From: Microcyclospora pomicola
Lineage: Eukaryota; Ascomycota; Dothideomycetes; Capnodiales
Length of the DNA: 64,000 bases
NCBI GenBank assembly: GCA_002786065.1
Contig: NHNY01000001.1
Location: 186,001-250,000 of the forward strand
Reading direction: 5' to 3'
Part shown: piece by piece, positions 32,925 through 43,300 of the stretch
Layout of the letters: each line of letters begins with the position of its first letter
Position numbering within the stretch: the first letter of the stretch is position 1
Notes under the pieces: model-generated
The model's database searches: none
Told to the model about the DNA's origin: nothing
What the model saw: the letters and a program-made list of their open reading frames with translations, nothing else
Translations under genes and position numbers: made by a program

Positions 32925-34394
32925 TCAATGGCTGTTAACCTCGTGGAGCGTTTGCTCCGTATCATCTGCTTCCCACGGCCGACGAAAGTCAAGTAGATCC
33001 CGTTGACCAAAGACATCCCCGACGATGGCCAGAATCATCTCTAGCGTTGCGAGCGTTTGCTGGTTTTTGACAAGATCAGAATTTAACTCACTTTTGTCAT
33101 CAGCCGGGTCGTCAGCATCGTCATCCAGATCGAGTCCAATCTCAGCACTGTCTGCAGCAGCATCGTGTTGAGCATCTACTGAGGATTTCCCATCCTGTTC
33201 GTCGGTGTCTCTAGCATCAAGCTGCGCAGCCGCGGCAGGATTGTGGAAGGAGATCTGCACCAGTAGAGCATCCTTGCCAAACTCTCGCACTTGATAGACC
33301 TGGTCATTGTTCATGTTACCTGCATCGTGCAAGCGCGCCAGCAAAGACCAAATCCATATGCTCGTGTTGGCAGAGATATGTCTACCTCGTGCGAGGTAGT
33401 GTCTTTGTACCATCGCAAGCAAGCCAAAGATGGACTCCTGCGACAAGGACCTCACCTGTGCCGGTAGTGGCGCCTCGACTCTGAGGCTGCGCAGCCACTG
33501 AGCATATAGTTTGTTATTGCCTTGGTAGAACTCGGTCGACCGTCCGTTGCACTGCGCGGCCAGATCCTCCGCACCGACTGTTGAATGCAGTTGCTGCCGC
33601 AGCGCCAGAAACCGCTTCTTCAACGCCGTGGTGAAAGCTTCCTGCGGATCGATGTACGTACGTGGGTTGTCTGCGCTGACTACCGGCCGACCGACGTAAG
33701 CACCATCGTCGACGTAACCACGCGCATCGTCCAGACATCTCCAGTAGAGATCCTCGTCTCCATCGCGCGCGGCTGTTGTGAAAACTTCAGGTAGATTTTG
33801 CCGTTCCGACCTATTGCAGGCTGTTAGCCACTGATCCTTTGAGAAGTTGTGTAAGCAAGGACGACTACGACATTGAAGGGTTGCGAGTGCTCACCTGACT
33901 GCTCGGAGGTATGCCATAGCCTCATGATCTAAACCTGCGTGCTCATCACTACCTCCATCTTCGTCCTCATAGTCCTCATCCCATTGGTATTTTAGTGACC
34001 CGAGCGCAGGCCACTGCCCAGTAGCCTCATTCTTGGTTACTGGCCGACTCCATTTGGGTTTGCTGGCTTTCGATGCTTGCCCAGAAGCCACTTGTGGAGC
34101 ACTATCTGTTGGCTTCTCACTTTGTTCTTGCTTACTGCTGGCGTTCAATGCTTTCACGTCCAGCTCTTCATGCTCCTCTTCCTCCTCTTCATCGTCATCC
34201 GCATACTCGACGATCTTGTAGTTGGCCAAGTCGGTCTCAGCTTGTGGATGGCCTTGAGGGAGCTGCTCTAGAGCTTCGTCCTCGACTTGCTCTTCATCGG
34301 AACCATAGCTCAGCAAAACTCGTTTGTTAGGGTTGTACGGCGCATCATTCGCGGCCTTCGGTCGATCACGTTCTCTTCTCCGCTTCGCTGCCAT
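32925..34394 (-). CDS. Gemin2-like (SIP1/Brr1 family) SMN-complex protein
   Basis: This protein probably assembles Sm rings on spliceosomal snRNAs. Exon 1 is 33895-34394 and exon 2 is 32925-33810, with an 84-base intron that has a GGCTAAC branch site; this gives 461 residues. The N-terminus is basic (MAAKRRRERDRPKAAND). A long acidic disordered stretch follows, with a run of Asp/Glu near residue 60. The conserved part starts with HEAMAYLRAVRSERQNLPEV across the splice, then GAYVGRPVVSADNPRTYIDP, KKRFLALRQQLHSTV and ANTSIWIWSLLARLHDAGNM. REFGKDALLV corresponds to the last conserved helix. These are hallmarks of the fungal Gemin2 family. The last 90 residues are again acidic. It is head-to-head with YAE1. 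Confidence 0.85.
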
Positions 34395-34565
34395 CTTGAC
34401 GGTGCTCGTCGTGGTTGAAGCACGTTCGCGACAACTACAATCAAGGTGGTCGACGCGAATGCACGGACCAATCAAATCACTCTTCACCTTCGACATGGAC
34501 AATTTTATCACGAAGCTCCCACAGAGAAGTCAGTCACGACAACTCGAGAAAATGAAAGCCAGATC
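34395..34565. promoter_or_regulatory. 171-base gap between the divergent Gemin2-like and YAE1 starts
   Basis: Only 171 bases separate the two start codons, so the transcripts probably overlap at their 5' ends. An out-of-frame ATG at 34495, ahead of the YAE1 start, opens a 42-codon upstream frame (MDNFITKLPQ...) that overlaps the YAE1 start and could limit YAE1 translation. Confidence 0.45.
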
Positions 34566-35285
34566 ATGCTACGCGAAGTCCCGTCCTTTCGTCACGGCTT
34601 CGAGCATGACCTTACCATTTTGAACACCGTCGAGTTCACCGGCGCTACAGGAGACCACGATACGCCTGGCAACACCGACATTTTAGACGATGTCTTTGGT
34701 TCAGCACCAACATCGCCTGTGCTCCCTGCGACCGAGACCAGTCTAGGCAATGGTAATCCTAGCATGCCTCGACATGCGGCAGGCACCGACGAGATCTCCG
34801 ACATCCACTGCCTGCGAAGCACGCATGTCACGAACGGCTACCGCGAAGGCATCGCCGTGAGCAAGGAGACGTGCATGCAGGAGGGCTTCGACGAGGGATA
34901 CAACCTCGGCGCCGAGCTTGGGCTCAAGGTCGGATGGTGTCTGGGTGCATTGGAAGGCGTCTGGCATGCCCTCAAGCCGGGCAAGTCGGTCGCAGAGACA
35001 CCGCCATCTGTTCGCGAGGCGGAGGCGAGCACGGTGCGCCAGGAGGTGGCCGAAATGTACTTTGCGGCCGAGCAGCAGCTCGCGATGCAGAAGCTTTACG
35101 CATCGGAGTACTTTGGAGCGGATGGGATCTGGCTGTACGACGTGCCGAGTCCAGAATCTGCTGGGACCGAAGTGACTTTTGACGAGATCGCAGCAGCCCA
35201 CCCGCTTGCCAAGCAATGGACAGAGAAGGTGAAGAAGCTCGCGGAGAAGTTGGGCCTACAGTTGGGAGAAGACGTTGCCAATTGA
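34566..35285 (+). CDS. YAE1: Yae1, Fe/S maturation adaptor for Rli1/ABCE1
   Basis: Yae1 partners with Lto1 to recruit the cytosolic iron-sulfur machinery to the ribosome-recycling ATPase Rli1. Single exon; the ATG at 34566 gives 239 residues. The Yae1 motif is HVTNGYREGIAVSKE followed by the Gly-spaced EGFDEGYNLGAELG and GLKVGWCLGALEGV, i.e. the repeated G-x3 pattern that defines the family (about residues 95-140). The C-terminal half is amphipathic helix. ATG 34566 is the first in this frame; the frame is open further up but without ATG. A spliced upstream exon cannot be excluded. It is divergent from the Gemin2-like gene. Confidence 0.88.
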   Translation: MLREVPSFRHGFEHDLTILNTVEFTGATGDHDTPGNTDILDDVFGSAPTSPVLPATETSLGNGNPSMPRHAAGTDEISDIHCLRSTHVTNGYREGIAVSKETCMQEGFDEGYNLGAELGLKVGWCLGALEGVWHALKPGKSVAETPPSVREAEASTVRQEVAEMYFAAEQQLAMQKLYASEYFGADGIWLYDVPSPESAGTEVTFDEIAAAHPLAKQWTEKVKKLAEKLGLQLGEDVAN

Positions 35286-35586
35286 TCACGAGACAGCATT
35301 TTGTACTCCCTGCCAACTCGTCTTCACAGTTCGTAGTCATTAGGCTATCTATGTATACAAATGTCCTCCCTCGAACATAACGGCCGTGAGTAGTCCTTCG
35401 CTATGCATGATGTCCCAAAATTTCGCTAGTTTGCTGCACGCTCTATATAAAAAAGATCCCACAAATTCTTACAATCTCGAGTGGCTTTTTGGTCGTAGAC
35501 GTTCAAGTTCTAGAACTTATTCAAACCTTGAAGCACAACTTCATCAAGTAATCCAAGCAGCAGTAGCAGTAGATGGAGCGACTCTC
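35286..35586. other. convergent intergenic region
   Basis: These 301 bases lie between the YAE1 stop and the stop of the large minus-strand gene. They hold the two 3' ends and no gene. Confidence 0.45.
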
Positions 35587-38500
35587 TCACACCCACTTCT
35601 GCATGGGTCCATGTCCGGTCGGGCTCCACTCCTGACCTGGGTAGCTCGTGCCGCTCATGTATAAATCTTCCTCTCCAAGTGCTGCCTCGTCGCGACGACC
35701 AGAGTACCCGGAAGACGTGCGCTGGTGTGTCCATGGACGCGCAGCTTGCGGATAGTCTCCGGGAGGGTGTTGCTCAAGGCCATAGTCACGGTCTTGTTGT
35801 TGTGAATAAGGTCCTGGTGGGTAGTAATCGTTGCTACCGCTTGGTGGAGGCTGCGATAGTGACATGTGGTGTGGTTGATTGTACATGGCATCGGGGGAGT
35901 AGGGGGGCGTAGGGGTGATGCGTCCGTCCACAGAAGGAACATCTGTCATGATGACAGATCCATGATATGATTGTGGTCGTCCACTGCCAACAGCAGGCAT
36001 TCCTGACGGTACGTAGCTCTCAGGAGAAAGCGGAGTCATCGGCAGGTTCTGCTGTGAAGCTGCATGCCTGTTGAAGGAGTAACGATTCTGCGATGTTACC
36101 TGTTCGTGTTCCACTCTGCCCGGGAGAGCCTGTAGCTGCTGCACGGGGTCATCAGAGCCGGCTACTGGCAATGCAATTGGCCAAGGGGTTTGCTGATCAG
36201 AATAATCGCGCGCCGGGCTGCGAGCCGCTTCGTCATGGAAAGAGCCGGGGCGCGAGTGCTGAGACTGTACTGAGTTGATGTATGTTGATTCCCCCCTGGG
36301 GTGCATTGGTGAGGTCCCCGGGCTCGAGCCTTGATGCCTCCAATCAAAGTCCTGGAAATGGGCACTTACTGACGGCGTCGAAGAAGTGACCGGTGAAGCT
36401 TGCCTTAGACGTGGTGGGGAGATCGTCGGGACTTGCCTCAAATTCTGGCTTGAATGTCCCCAATATGGCTGATAAATAGGAAGCGTAGGTTGTGACTGAG
36501 TAGAACACCCGGGCATACCGGTATTACGTGGCTGATGCATAGCTGGGACCTGCTGGTTGGGCAGAGGAGGGTCGATGGATGGAACAGGTCTGCCATATGA
36601 TGCTTCGACTGGGCGAAAGGCCTCAGGTACGTTGCTGAACGGAGACTCGCGTCTGCCGAGCCCACCACCACTGTACAGTCTCCTGAACGGCGGAGTCTCT
36701 GGCGGTGGTGATCTCATCCGCTGGAATGGTCTATTCTGATACTCCTGCTGCGAATCTTGCCACTCAGCCGGCACCGATGGCACAAAATCCTCAGTGGTAT
36801 TTGCTCTTCGGGCTCCGGTGGAATGGTATGGTGCTCCACCTGATTCCGAAACCTGTCGTACTTGAGAGACAGGTCTCTGTTGTCGCCTCATAGCTTCGTA
36901 GGCATCGTAACCTCTGACACTCTGACTAGGGACAAGATCTTGTCTACTGGAGACTTCTTGTCTTCCGCTATCAGGCATTTTCGTCAATTTGTTCTGCCTG
37001 GCGGGCTCTTGGCCGGCCGATGTCTTGGATCTTCTGAACAGGGATCCTAGAACCGAAGATCGTCTAGGCTTTTGGTCCCTGGGACTCTCTGGACCCGTGG
37101 GCATTACAGCAGCCGCAGTCGAAGGCCCGTTGCGCTGTGGTTTTCTCAGCGTCTTGTACGTCGGTGCCTTGCTGAGTGGTAGGTTTGGTGTCGCTACTGC
37201 AGGCCCACTCGTCTGAAGCGCATCGGACTGGTCATATTGCGTGGTAGACATGCTCTGCCTTCGCAGGCTGTCCCACATACCGGAACGTCGTCGACTCTGC
37301 TTGTCAAGGGTAGTCTGTGGCCGTGGAGGCGGCTCTGTAGTCAACATAGCCTCTGGCCCTAAGGTCTCAAGACCTTGCAGACCGTCGAAAGAAGCACGCA
37401 TTTGATGCGGCGGTGGGGCTGTAGGAGTCACAGGCGCAACTTGCTTTGGGGTGTCGATGCGCTCAGGCATGCGAAAGAAACCAGACAGCCTCCTCGACCT
37501 CCGGTCGCCAGCCTGTTCACCCGTCTTCCTCGGTCTAGCTTGAGGAGTTGAAGATGTGGCACCAACGGATATTGCGGATTCTGTAACTTCGGGATATGCA
37601 GGCTGTGTGCTGATTGTTCCATGTGACAGATTAGGCTGCTGTTCGCTTTGAGTAGGCTTATCATTCGCCACGAGCCCAGGGGCGATGGTCGTGACAGCAT
37701 CGGCAGACACGTCCTCTTGTCCGCCTATATCGCGCGTGTTGCGCTTCAACTGCATGAAGGACAGTGGTCGCGATTTCTTGGAGCTTGTCCATTTGGACGG
37801 TATCCCCATGAAATTGCGGTCAGCCGTCTTCGGGCGTGGGAGATCCGTCTGCGTGTCTTGGGGGGCTGCAGGCTCATTTGATAAGGGAGTCACACCAGTG
37901 GGTCCAGCAGGAACAGCCTGGGAAGACATGACGGGTGGTGCATCAGCCGGACTGTGGATAACAGGCTCTGGCTCGGGGAGCAAATCGGGCTCTCCAAGAC
38001 TAGACACTGATGAGCGTCGAGATACGACATCCGCGGCAATGTCACGTGGAGTCTCCACGACAGCCCCGTCATCAATGTCTTCTGTGGAGACTGCGCTGAC
38101 GATCTCCCAGTCGTCATATCTGCTGAACCTCTGTGGGCGGTGCAACGGGTCCTGCACAGCTGCAACCTCCCCGAGAGCAGTCATCTGCGCTTCAGGAAGC
38201 TGGCCTTGCTTGGGATCGTTATGTGTAGTGGAAATCTTGCCCTGAGCAGATAGCTGATCCTCAAGCTGTGCTTCGTCTCTAGTGGCGACAGGAGTTTCCC
38301 GGACTTGAGTGCTGTGGTCAGCATCGACACGCGCTGCATTGGCTCGTTGACTTTCGCTCAGATGCGCTTGGAGATTGGCTTGTGTCAAAGTGCTGTTGTA
38401 TAGATCTTCCTCTTCATCAGGCTCGCGTGGGAAAGCAGGAGAGATCTCACGGACGCCCGCAGGATTGTCCTCAGCGTCATCGTGCTCATCATCATCCGAT

Positions 38501-39957
38501 CGCGCGAACAAGAACAATGGAGTGATTTGAGTCTGACTCTGACTCGCCGCACGACGCTGACTAGGTAGTCCATCGCGTGCACTACCCTTGCGTTGGTGGT
38601 GGGGCTTCTTAGCTGGCATGGCACTGGCGCTCGGCGTAGGTGAAGCGGCAAGCGTTGCATCATGACCATCACTCGTTGCAGGTGGTGTCACGAATGGCGT
38701 GCTGTCTTCTGGACTGTTGTCCATCTGCTGCACTTCCTGGTCATGTTCCTCTCGACGACTCCGTTCGTCCTGAAACTGCATCACAGTCTCTGTTGCTCCT
38801 GAAAAAGGTCTGATTGGCGACCCATTGACAAACGAAAAGCTGTCTACAGCAGGACTGGGCAGTACACCGAGCCTCTCCAGCATGACGGGCGTTGTAGGCG
38901 CATCATCACCACTTACTTCGACCTTCGGCGGCAGCTCGACATCGGGTTCATTCCATGATTCGACTCTCTGAGGAAGTCGGTCAATTGGTTCCACCGAGCG
39001 CAATGGAGTCTCCAGCGGCACATTCTGTAATGATAGCTCATCGCGATCAGATATAGTCGTAGCCGACCCTGTGAAAACCAGACTCGCAGGCCGAGAGATG
39101 GTGTGAGAAGGGCCAGAGCTCTGTCTTGACCTGAACATTGAGAAGAAGGTCTGGGACATCGAAAGACGCTTCTCCTGAGATGCAGGATCACGTCGAGTGC
39201 TGTCGCGCGCCACCCGAGTTTGGCCACGAGTGGTTGGGAACACAAAGGAGTCAGTGGAGGTGACGGGTGCTGGGGAGGACGTTTCAAACCGGGTTGAACC
39301 CTCCTCGGACGCCGCAAGATCGGTTGTGACCGAAGGAGGTGGATTCAAGTCAGATGCTGCAGGATGCAAGGAAGTTGTCAGATCAGGTCCGGATTCAGCG
39401 GCTCTCCCAAGCATGGTCTCTCTTTGCGGTGAGGGAGAAGACAGCTCGCGGGGTGGGAATGCATCTCGAGCAGATATCAACACTTTCTGTTCGACCACAT
39501 CTTTCTTGACGTCGGCTTCGTTGCGCAGGGTTGTATCCTGGCCGTCCGTTTTCTGTGTCATGTCATCAGTCGCATTTGTGCTGCTCAATGCGCTTGATTC
39601 GTCTTCGGGCTCTGCTCGAGCGGCGTGTGTTGCATGATCTGAAATCGGAGCTCTAGAAGGAGCCTTCACGTCGTCATGATCCTTCGAGACTGCCTCCATA
39701 TGCACCACATTGGATGCTGCGGGCGTCAGTGTTCTCGAAATTGGCGCACCAAGTGTATTGGTATTTGTCTGGCCTCTGTGATCATGTCCCGCGGCCGAGC
39801 TGGCATCGGAAGCATCACCCACAACATCTGAAGGCACCGTCGCCACAATTGGCGCACCGACGCTTGGTGTATTTACGTTTGGAGTTGTTGCCCCCTTGGA
39901 GGTGTGTGATTGTACAGGTGTCTTGGACGTGGAAGTACTGGAAGGGCGAGAAGAGGC
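35587..39957 (-). CDS. giant low-complexity protein, downstream reading frame (5' exon unresolved)
   Basis: A frame of up to 1456 residues that I do not recognise. It is open from the stop at 35587 to a TATAG acceptor at 39960-39958. Composition is Ser/Pro/Thr/Gln-rich and disordered. Short basic patches recur and may be short linear motifs: KRLSMSQTFFSMFRSRQSS, SRRLSGFFRMPER, RRRSGMWDSLRRQS and RRSSVLGSLFRRSKTS, each pairing RRxS with a bulky hydrophobic group. They look like 14-3-3 or kinase sites. MGIPSKWTSSKKSRPLSFM and DDWEIVSAVS are other distinct blocks; the end is GHGPMQKWV. The first ATG in frame is at 39699, but coding-like sequence (ASSRPSSTSTSK) continues upstream to the acceptor. 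An upstream exon therefore exists: either a short one of its own or the whole neighbouring frame at 40346-44353. Confidence 0.7.
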   Translation of the reverse strand, partial: ASSRPSSTSTSKTPVQSHTSKGATTPNVNTPSVGAPIVATVPSDVVGDASDASSAAGHDHRGQTNTNTLGAPISRTLTPAASNVVHMEAVSKDHDDVKAPSRAPISDHATHAARAEPEDESSALSSTNATDDMTQKTDGQDTTLRNEADVKKDVVEQKVLISARDAFPPRELSSPSPQRETMLGRAAESGPDLTTSLHPAASDLNPPPSVTTDLAASEEGSTRFETSSPAPVTSTDSFVFPTTRGQTRVARDSTRRDPASQEKRLSMSQTFFSMFRSRQSSGPSHTISRPASLVFTGSATTISDRDELSLQNVPLETPLRSVEPIDRLPQRVESWNEPDVELPPKVEVSGDDAPTTPVMLERLGVLPSPAVDSFSFVNGSPIRPFSGATETVMQFQDERSRREEHDQEVQQMDNSPEDSTPFVTPPATSDGHDATLAASPTPSASAMPAKKPHHQRKGSARDGLPSQRRAASQSQTQITPLFLFARSDDDEHDDAEDNPAGVREISPAFPREPDEEEDLYNSTLTQANLQAHLSESQRANAARVDADHSTQVRETPVATRDEAQLEDQLSAQGKISTTHNDPKQGQLPEAQMTALGEVAAVQDPLHRPQRFSRYDDWEIVSAVSTEDIDDGAVVETPRDIAADVVSRRSSVSSLGEPDLLPEPEPVIHSPADAPPVMSSQAVPAGPTGVTPLSNEPAAPQDTQTDLPRPKTADRNFMGIPSKWTSSKKSRPLSFMQLKRNTRDIGGQEDVSADAVTTIAPGLVANDKPTQSEQQPNLSHGTISTQPAYPEVTESAISVGATSSTPQARPRKTGEQAGDRRSRRLSGFFRMPERIDTPKQVAPVTPTAPPPHQMRASFDGLQGLETLGPEAMLTTEPPPRPQTTLDKQSRRRSGMWDSLRRQSMSTTQYDQSDALQTSGPAVATPNLPLSKAPTYKTLRKPQRNGPSTAAAVMPTGPESPRDQKPRRSSVLGSLFRRSKTSAGQEPARQNKLTKMPDSGRQEVSSRQDLVPSQSVRGYDAYEAMRRQQRPVSQVRQVSESGGAPYHSTGARRANTTEDFVPSVPAEWQDSQQEYQNRPFQRMRSPPPETPPFRRLYSGGGLGRRESPFSNVPEAFRPVEASYGRPVPSIDPPLPNQQVPAMHQPRNTGMPGCSTQSQPTLPIYQPYWGHSSQNLRQVPTISPPRLRQASPVTSSTPSVSAHFQDFDWRHQGSSPGTSPMHPRGESTYINSVQSQHSRPGSFHDEAARSPARDYSDQQTPWPIALPVAGSDDPVQQLQALPGRVEHEQVTSQNRYSFNRHAASQQNLPMTPLSPESYVPSGMPAVGSGRPQSYHGSVIMTDVPSVDGRITPTPPYSPDAMYNQPHHMSLSQPPPSGSNDYYPPGPYSQQQDRDYGLEQHPPGDYPQAARPWTHQRTSSGYSGRRDEAALGEEDLYMSGTSYPGQEWSPTGHGPMQKWV

Positions 39958-40345
39958 CTATAATATATGTTTCATAAGCAAATATTCATTGGCGACCTTG
40001 TGTCTGAGAGCATGAAGTGGTCCGCGAAGGAGGTGAGGTGGGCTTTGAAAGGTGCAATTGGGTATAGGTCATGTCGATGCTATGGATACAGGCTGCGCTG
40101 AGATGCAAAGATGAGAACTATCGAGGTATGAAAGAAACATCGCGAAACAGCATGAAAAGTTGTAATCGCTAGTGCCGCTCTGTCTTCGAAGTTTGAAAGA
40201 TTCGCCGATCATGTAGGGTCACCACTGCAACGGTGGAAGTTCAGCAGTGGTTCCTTGACGACTCGCAAGAGGCAGGCGATTGACGTGTAGAAAAGTAGCA
40301 TATCATGGGAAAAGCAAAAGATGTGAGGAAACACAAAGTTCATAC
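39958..40345 (-). other. 388-base gap: intergenic or a phase-0 intron
   Basis: Between the two giant minus-strand frames. On the minus strand it starts GTATGA, which contains the TGA stop of the upstream frame, and ends TTATAG at the first codon of the downstream frame. Both junctions are in phase 0. Stop codons fill all frames in between. It is long for an intron in this window. Confidence 0.5.
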
Positions 40346-43300
40346 CTTGCCGCCACCTTCTCCACCTTCACGCTTCAGAGTGCCGAATCGACTCCTTCCC
40401 TTTGCAAATAGGCCCTTTGCGCCAGCTTGTGCTTTACCACCAAGAACACCCGCGCTCTTCATAAGGTCTTTTCCGCGTTGCTGCATTTTCTCCATGTCCA
40501 CTGCGCCAGCACCATTGGACGTCGATCCTGAAGGCATGCCTGGGGCATCCTCGCCAGAAGCTCTTCGATCACCACCCTCTGACAGCTTGTTAGTGAATTT
40601 CAGAATGCTCGGACTAGCTTTATGGCGGATCGGAGTGGAGCTTTGTAGTGCTGGGGCCGAATAGCCACCTTGTGGTGCGGTAGAGAGATTCGCGTGTTGC
40701 GGATTCTGCGCCAGCATTGTCGATAGCCAGTTCGGGAGACCTGTATCCATAGACGCAAACGTCTCACGGGTGTCTTTGAAGGCCTCAATGCGCTCATCGC
40801 TAGATTTGATAGCAAGAATCTCCCGAAAAGGGGGAATGCGCTGTCCACCAGAGGGACGTGTGGCAGCATCATCAATTGGTGGAGGCTGCACTTCGGCTAC
40901 ATTCTCATCCGGTGTTGGCACCGCAGCGAGAGCCGTCAACTCCGCGCTTGGATCACTGGTGTAGTACGACGGTAGTCGCATGCTCGATACCGCAGACCCA
41001 GGACGTTCACTCAGAGGAATGGGGTCAACGTCTTGAAGCATTCTTGGTTGGACAGTTGCGCCGTGTTGATCTAGCGAGGGTACAGCCAGGCTTGCATGCT
41101 CTGGTGTCAGTGGCGACACCGGACTCATAGGCATGGGGGCATTGGCCGAAGAGGTTGCATGATCCTGAGACCGGTCGACGGACGTGCCAATCACTGGCTC
41201 TGGCTGATCGAGAGGAGATCGGAGCTCGTCGTTGCTCTCGTTAGGGTTCATGATATGTAATCCCCGATTCTTGGGTCGCTCGTATGGCATCTCAGGCAGG
41301 ACATCTGGGATGCTGTCTGGTTCACGAGGCACTGTGGATAGTGGCATGCTTCGTGAAGGAGCTTGAGAAGTGTTGTGTGACTCTGCAGACTCCATGATGC
41401 TATCACTCTCTATCGCCTCGCGTTTCGCAGGATCAAGAGACCGAATTATCTCCTTGTGTAGGCGATCGGATTCGTAGTCGCTGGACCCTGTGTCCGTGGA
41501 AAGAGTCGAGTGTGCGGTTGGTCGCTTTTCCAGCGTTTGCGCAGTCCGAACCTCCTTGGGATGTGCCTCAAGGGTGGTAGACGAGCTGTCGTTGAAGTAA
41601 CCTCTCGTTGATGACGAGACATCGTCCTTATATCTCTGCCCAACAGATGTTTGAGAAGCATCTTTGGCTGGTGGTGTGGGCGGAACAGATTCTGCAACAC
41701 TGCTAGCAGCCTCACTGTCGTATCTAGCCATTGCTGGGCGTGAATTTGTGTAGATATCGCCCGCGGCTGTCCTGGTCTTCATCTCTGGATGCTGCACAGG
41801 TGGTGCAGGTTCGTTCGACGCAAAGTCACGAGACTGGCTCGTCAGACCGGCAGTAGACATGAGTGAGGCACCCAACGCCGCACCAATGTCTTTGACTTGT
41901 TGCAATGCACTTGAAGGTGATTCTGACTCCGTAGTAGGTGATACTGCTTGCAACGGCGATTTCTTCGTGGTAGGCGTCAGATCAACTTCTCCTTCATGCG
42001 ACGAATCACGGTGCGTGTCTACGCTGGAGCTTGTCATGGTCGGCAAGTTCCTGCTGTTGATGGTAGGTGGTACCTCGCTAAGAGGAGTTGGTGCAGCACT
42101 AATCCATTCACCTGGTAGATGAGGCACAAAACTTGGTTGGGTCTGCAGTCCAGGTCGGCTAGCATCTTCTGGGTGAAGTGCTTGATTCACTTGAGAGTCG
42201 TTTCGTGGGGCTGGGTCTGCGACTTGTTTGTCCTCTGCGGCACCTGCAAGTTGACTTCCTTCTGTGCCCTTCCTCTTCAGAGGCAAGTTCTCTTCACTGC
42301 CTCTGAAGTTGGACCAAGACGACTTGTTGCTCATAGCACTACCTTGAGAATAGCGTCGCGAAGCTTCAAGGTCGTGGTACCTATCCGCAATCTCACGCAC
42401 ACGACCTTTAGAAGGAGATGTCCTGCCACTGGCAGGTTGTACAGGTGATTCACCTCGTCTCATACCCAGTCCCGAGCCTATTATAGATGATGGTGACATA
42501 GGGCTTGCTGGCGACGTGGCATGGTCGCGAAGAAATTGCTGCTCGCTTTCCTTCTTCGCTTCTGCAGCGGCTGGCGAGAAGGTAGGCTCGTCGCTTGTCG
42601 AGGAGTTCACAGCATTCGCCAGATCAGCTTCGCGTAGACTATAGTTCGTGCCGCTTCTACCTCTTCCAGTGACTGGGAGAGCTTTGTGATAATCTTCAAT
42701 GGCTTGCTCTGGGGATTGAGATGACGCCTTGGACCCCACGAGCTGTAGAGGCACGTCTGCCGTGTCAAGCGCTAGATCTTGCGCGTTCCGTGCCTCAGGC
42801 TGTACTAGTGTCTCGGCGACCATTGGCGCACTGAGTCGACGATCCGAGGAGTCCTGTATGGCTGGTGTCCGTGCTGGAGAGTTGTCGTTGGATGGCGGAT
42901 CAAGGCTTCTTCGATAACCAGCCGGAATATCAGCCAAGCCACCACCAACGTTAGCCTCTCCTCCGAGCGCTGGAGAAGGTTTGCGAGGGATAGCTCTTAT
43001 GCTGTCTGATTGCTGCTCTATTCTTGAAGACTCTTCAGCGATCGTCGAAACTCGGGCACCATGATCATGCTGACTATGGCCGCCTGCAGCAGCGGACGGC
43101 ACACGACTCATGATCGGTGAGATGTCTGAAGCCGAACCCATCGATTGAGAGTTGTCGCGTGATATAGGCGTGGGAGGTACCGAGCTGTCGTCTGCGCGGT
43201 CAAACGCTTTATTAACAGCACTGCGGTATCCGGCGGAGGGCTGGTGCTGCAAGCTCGTGTTGACTTGAGACGAATTCACATTATCGGTGGGCGAAGTCGC

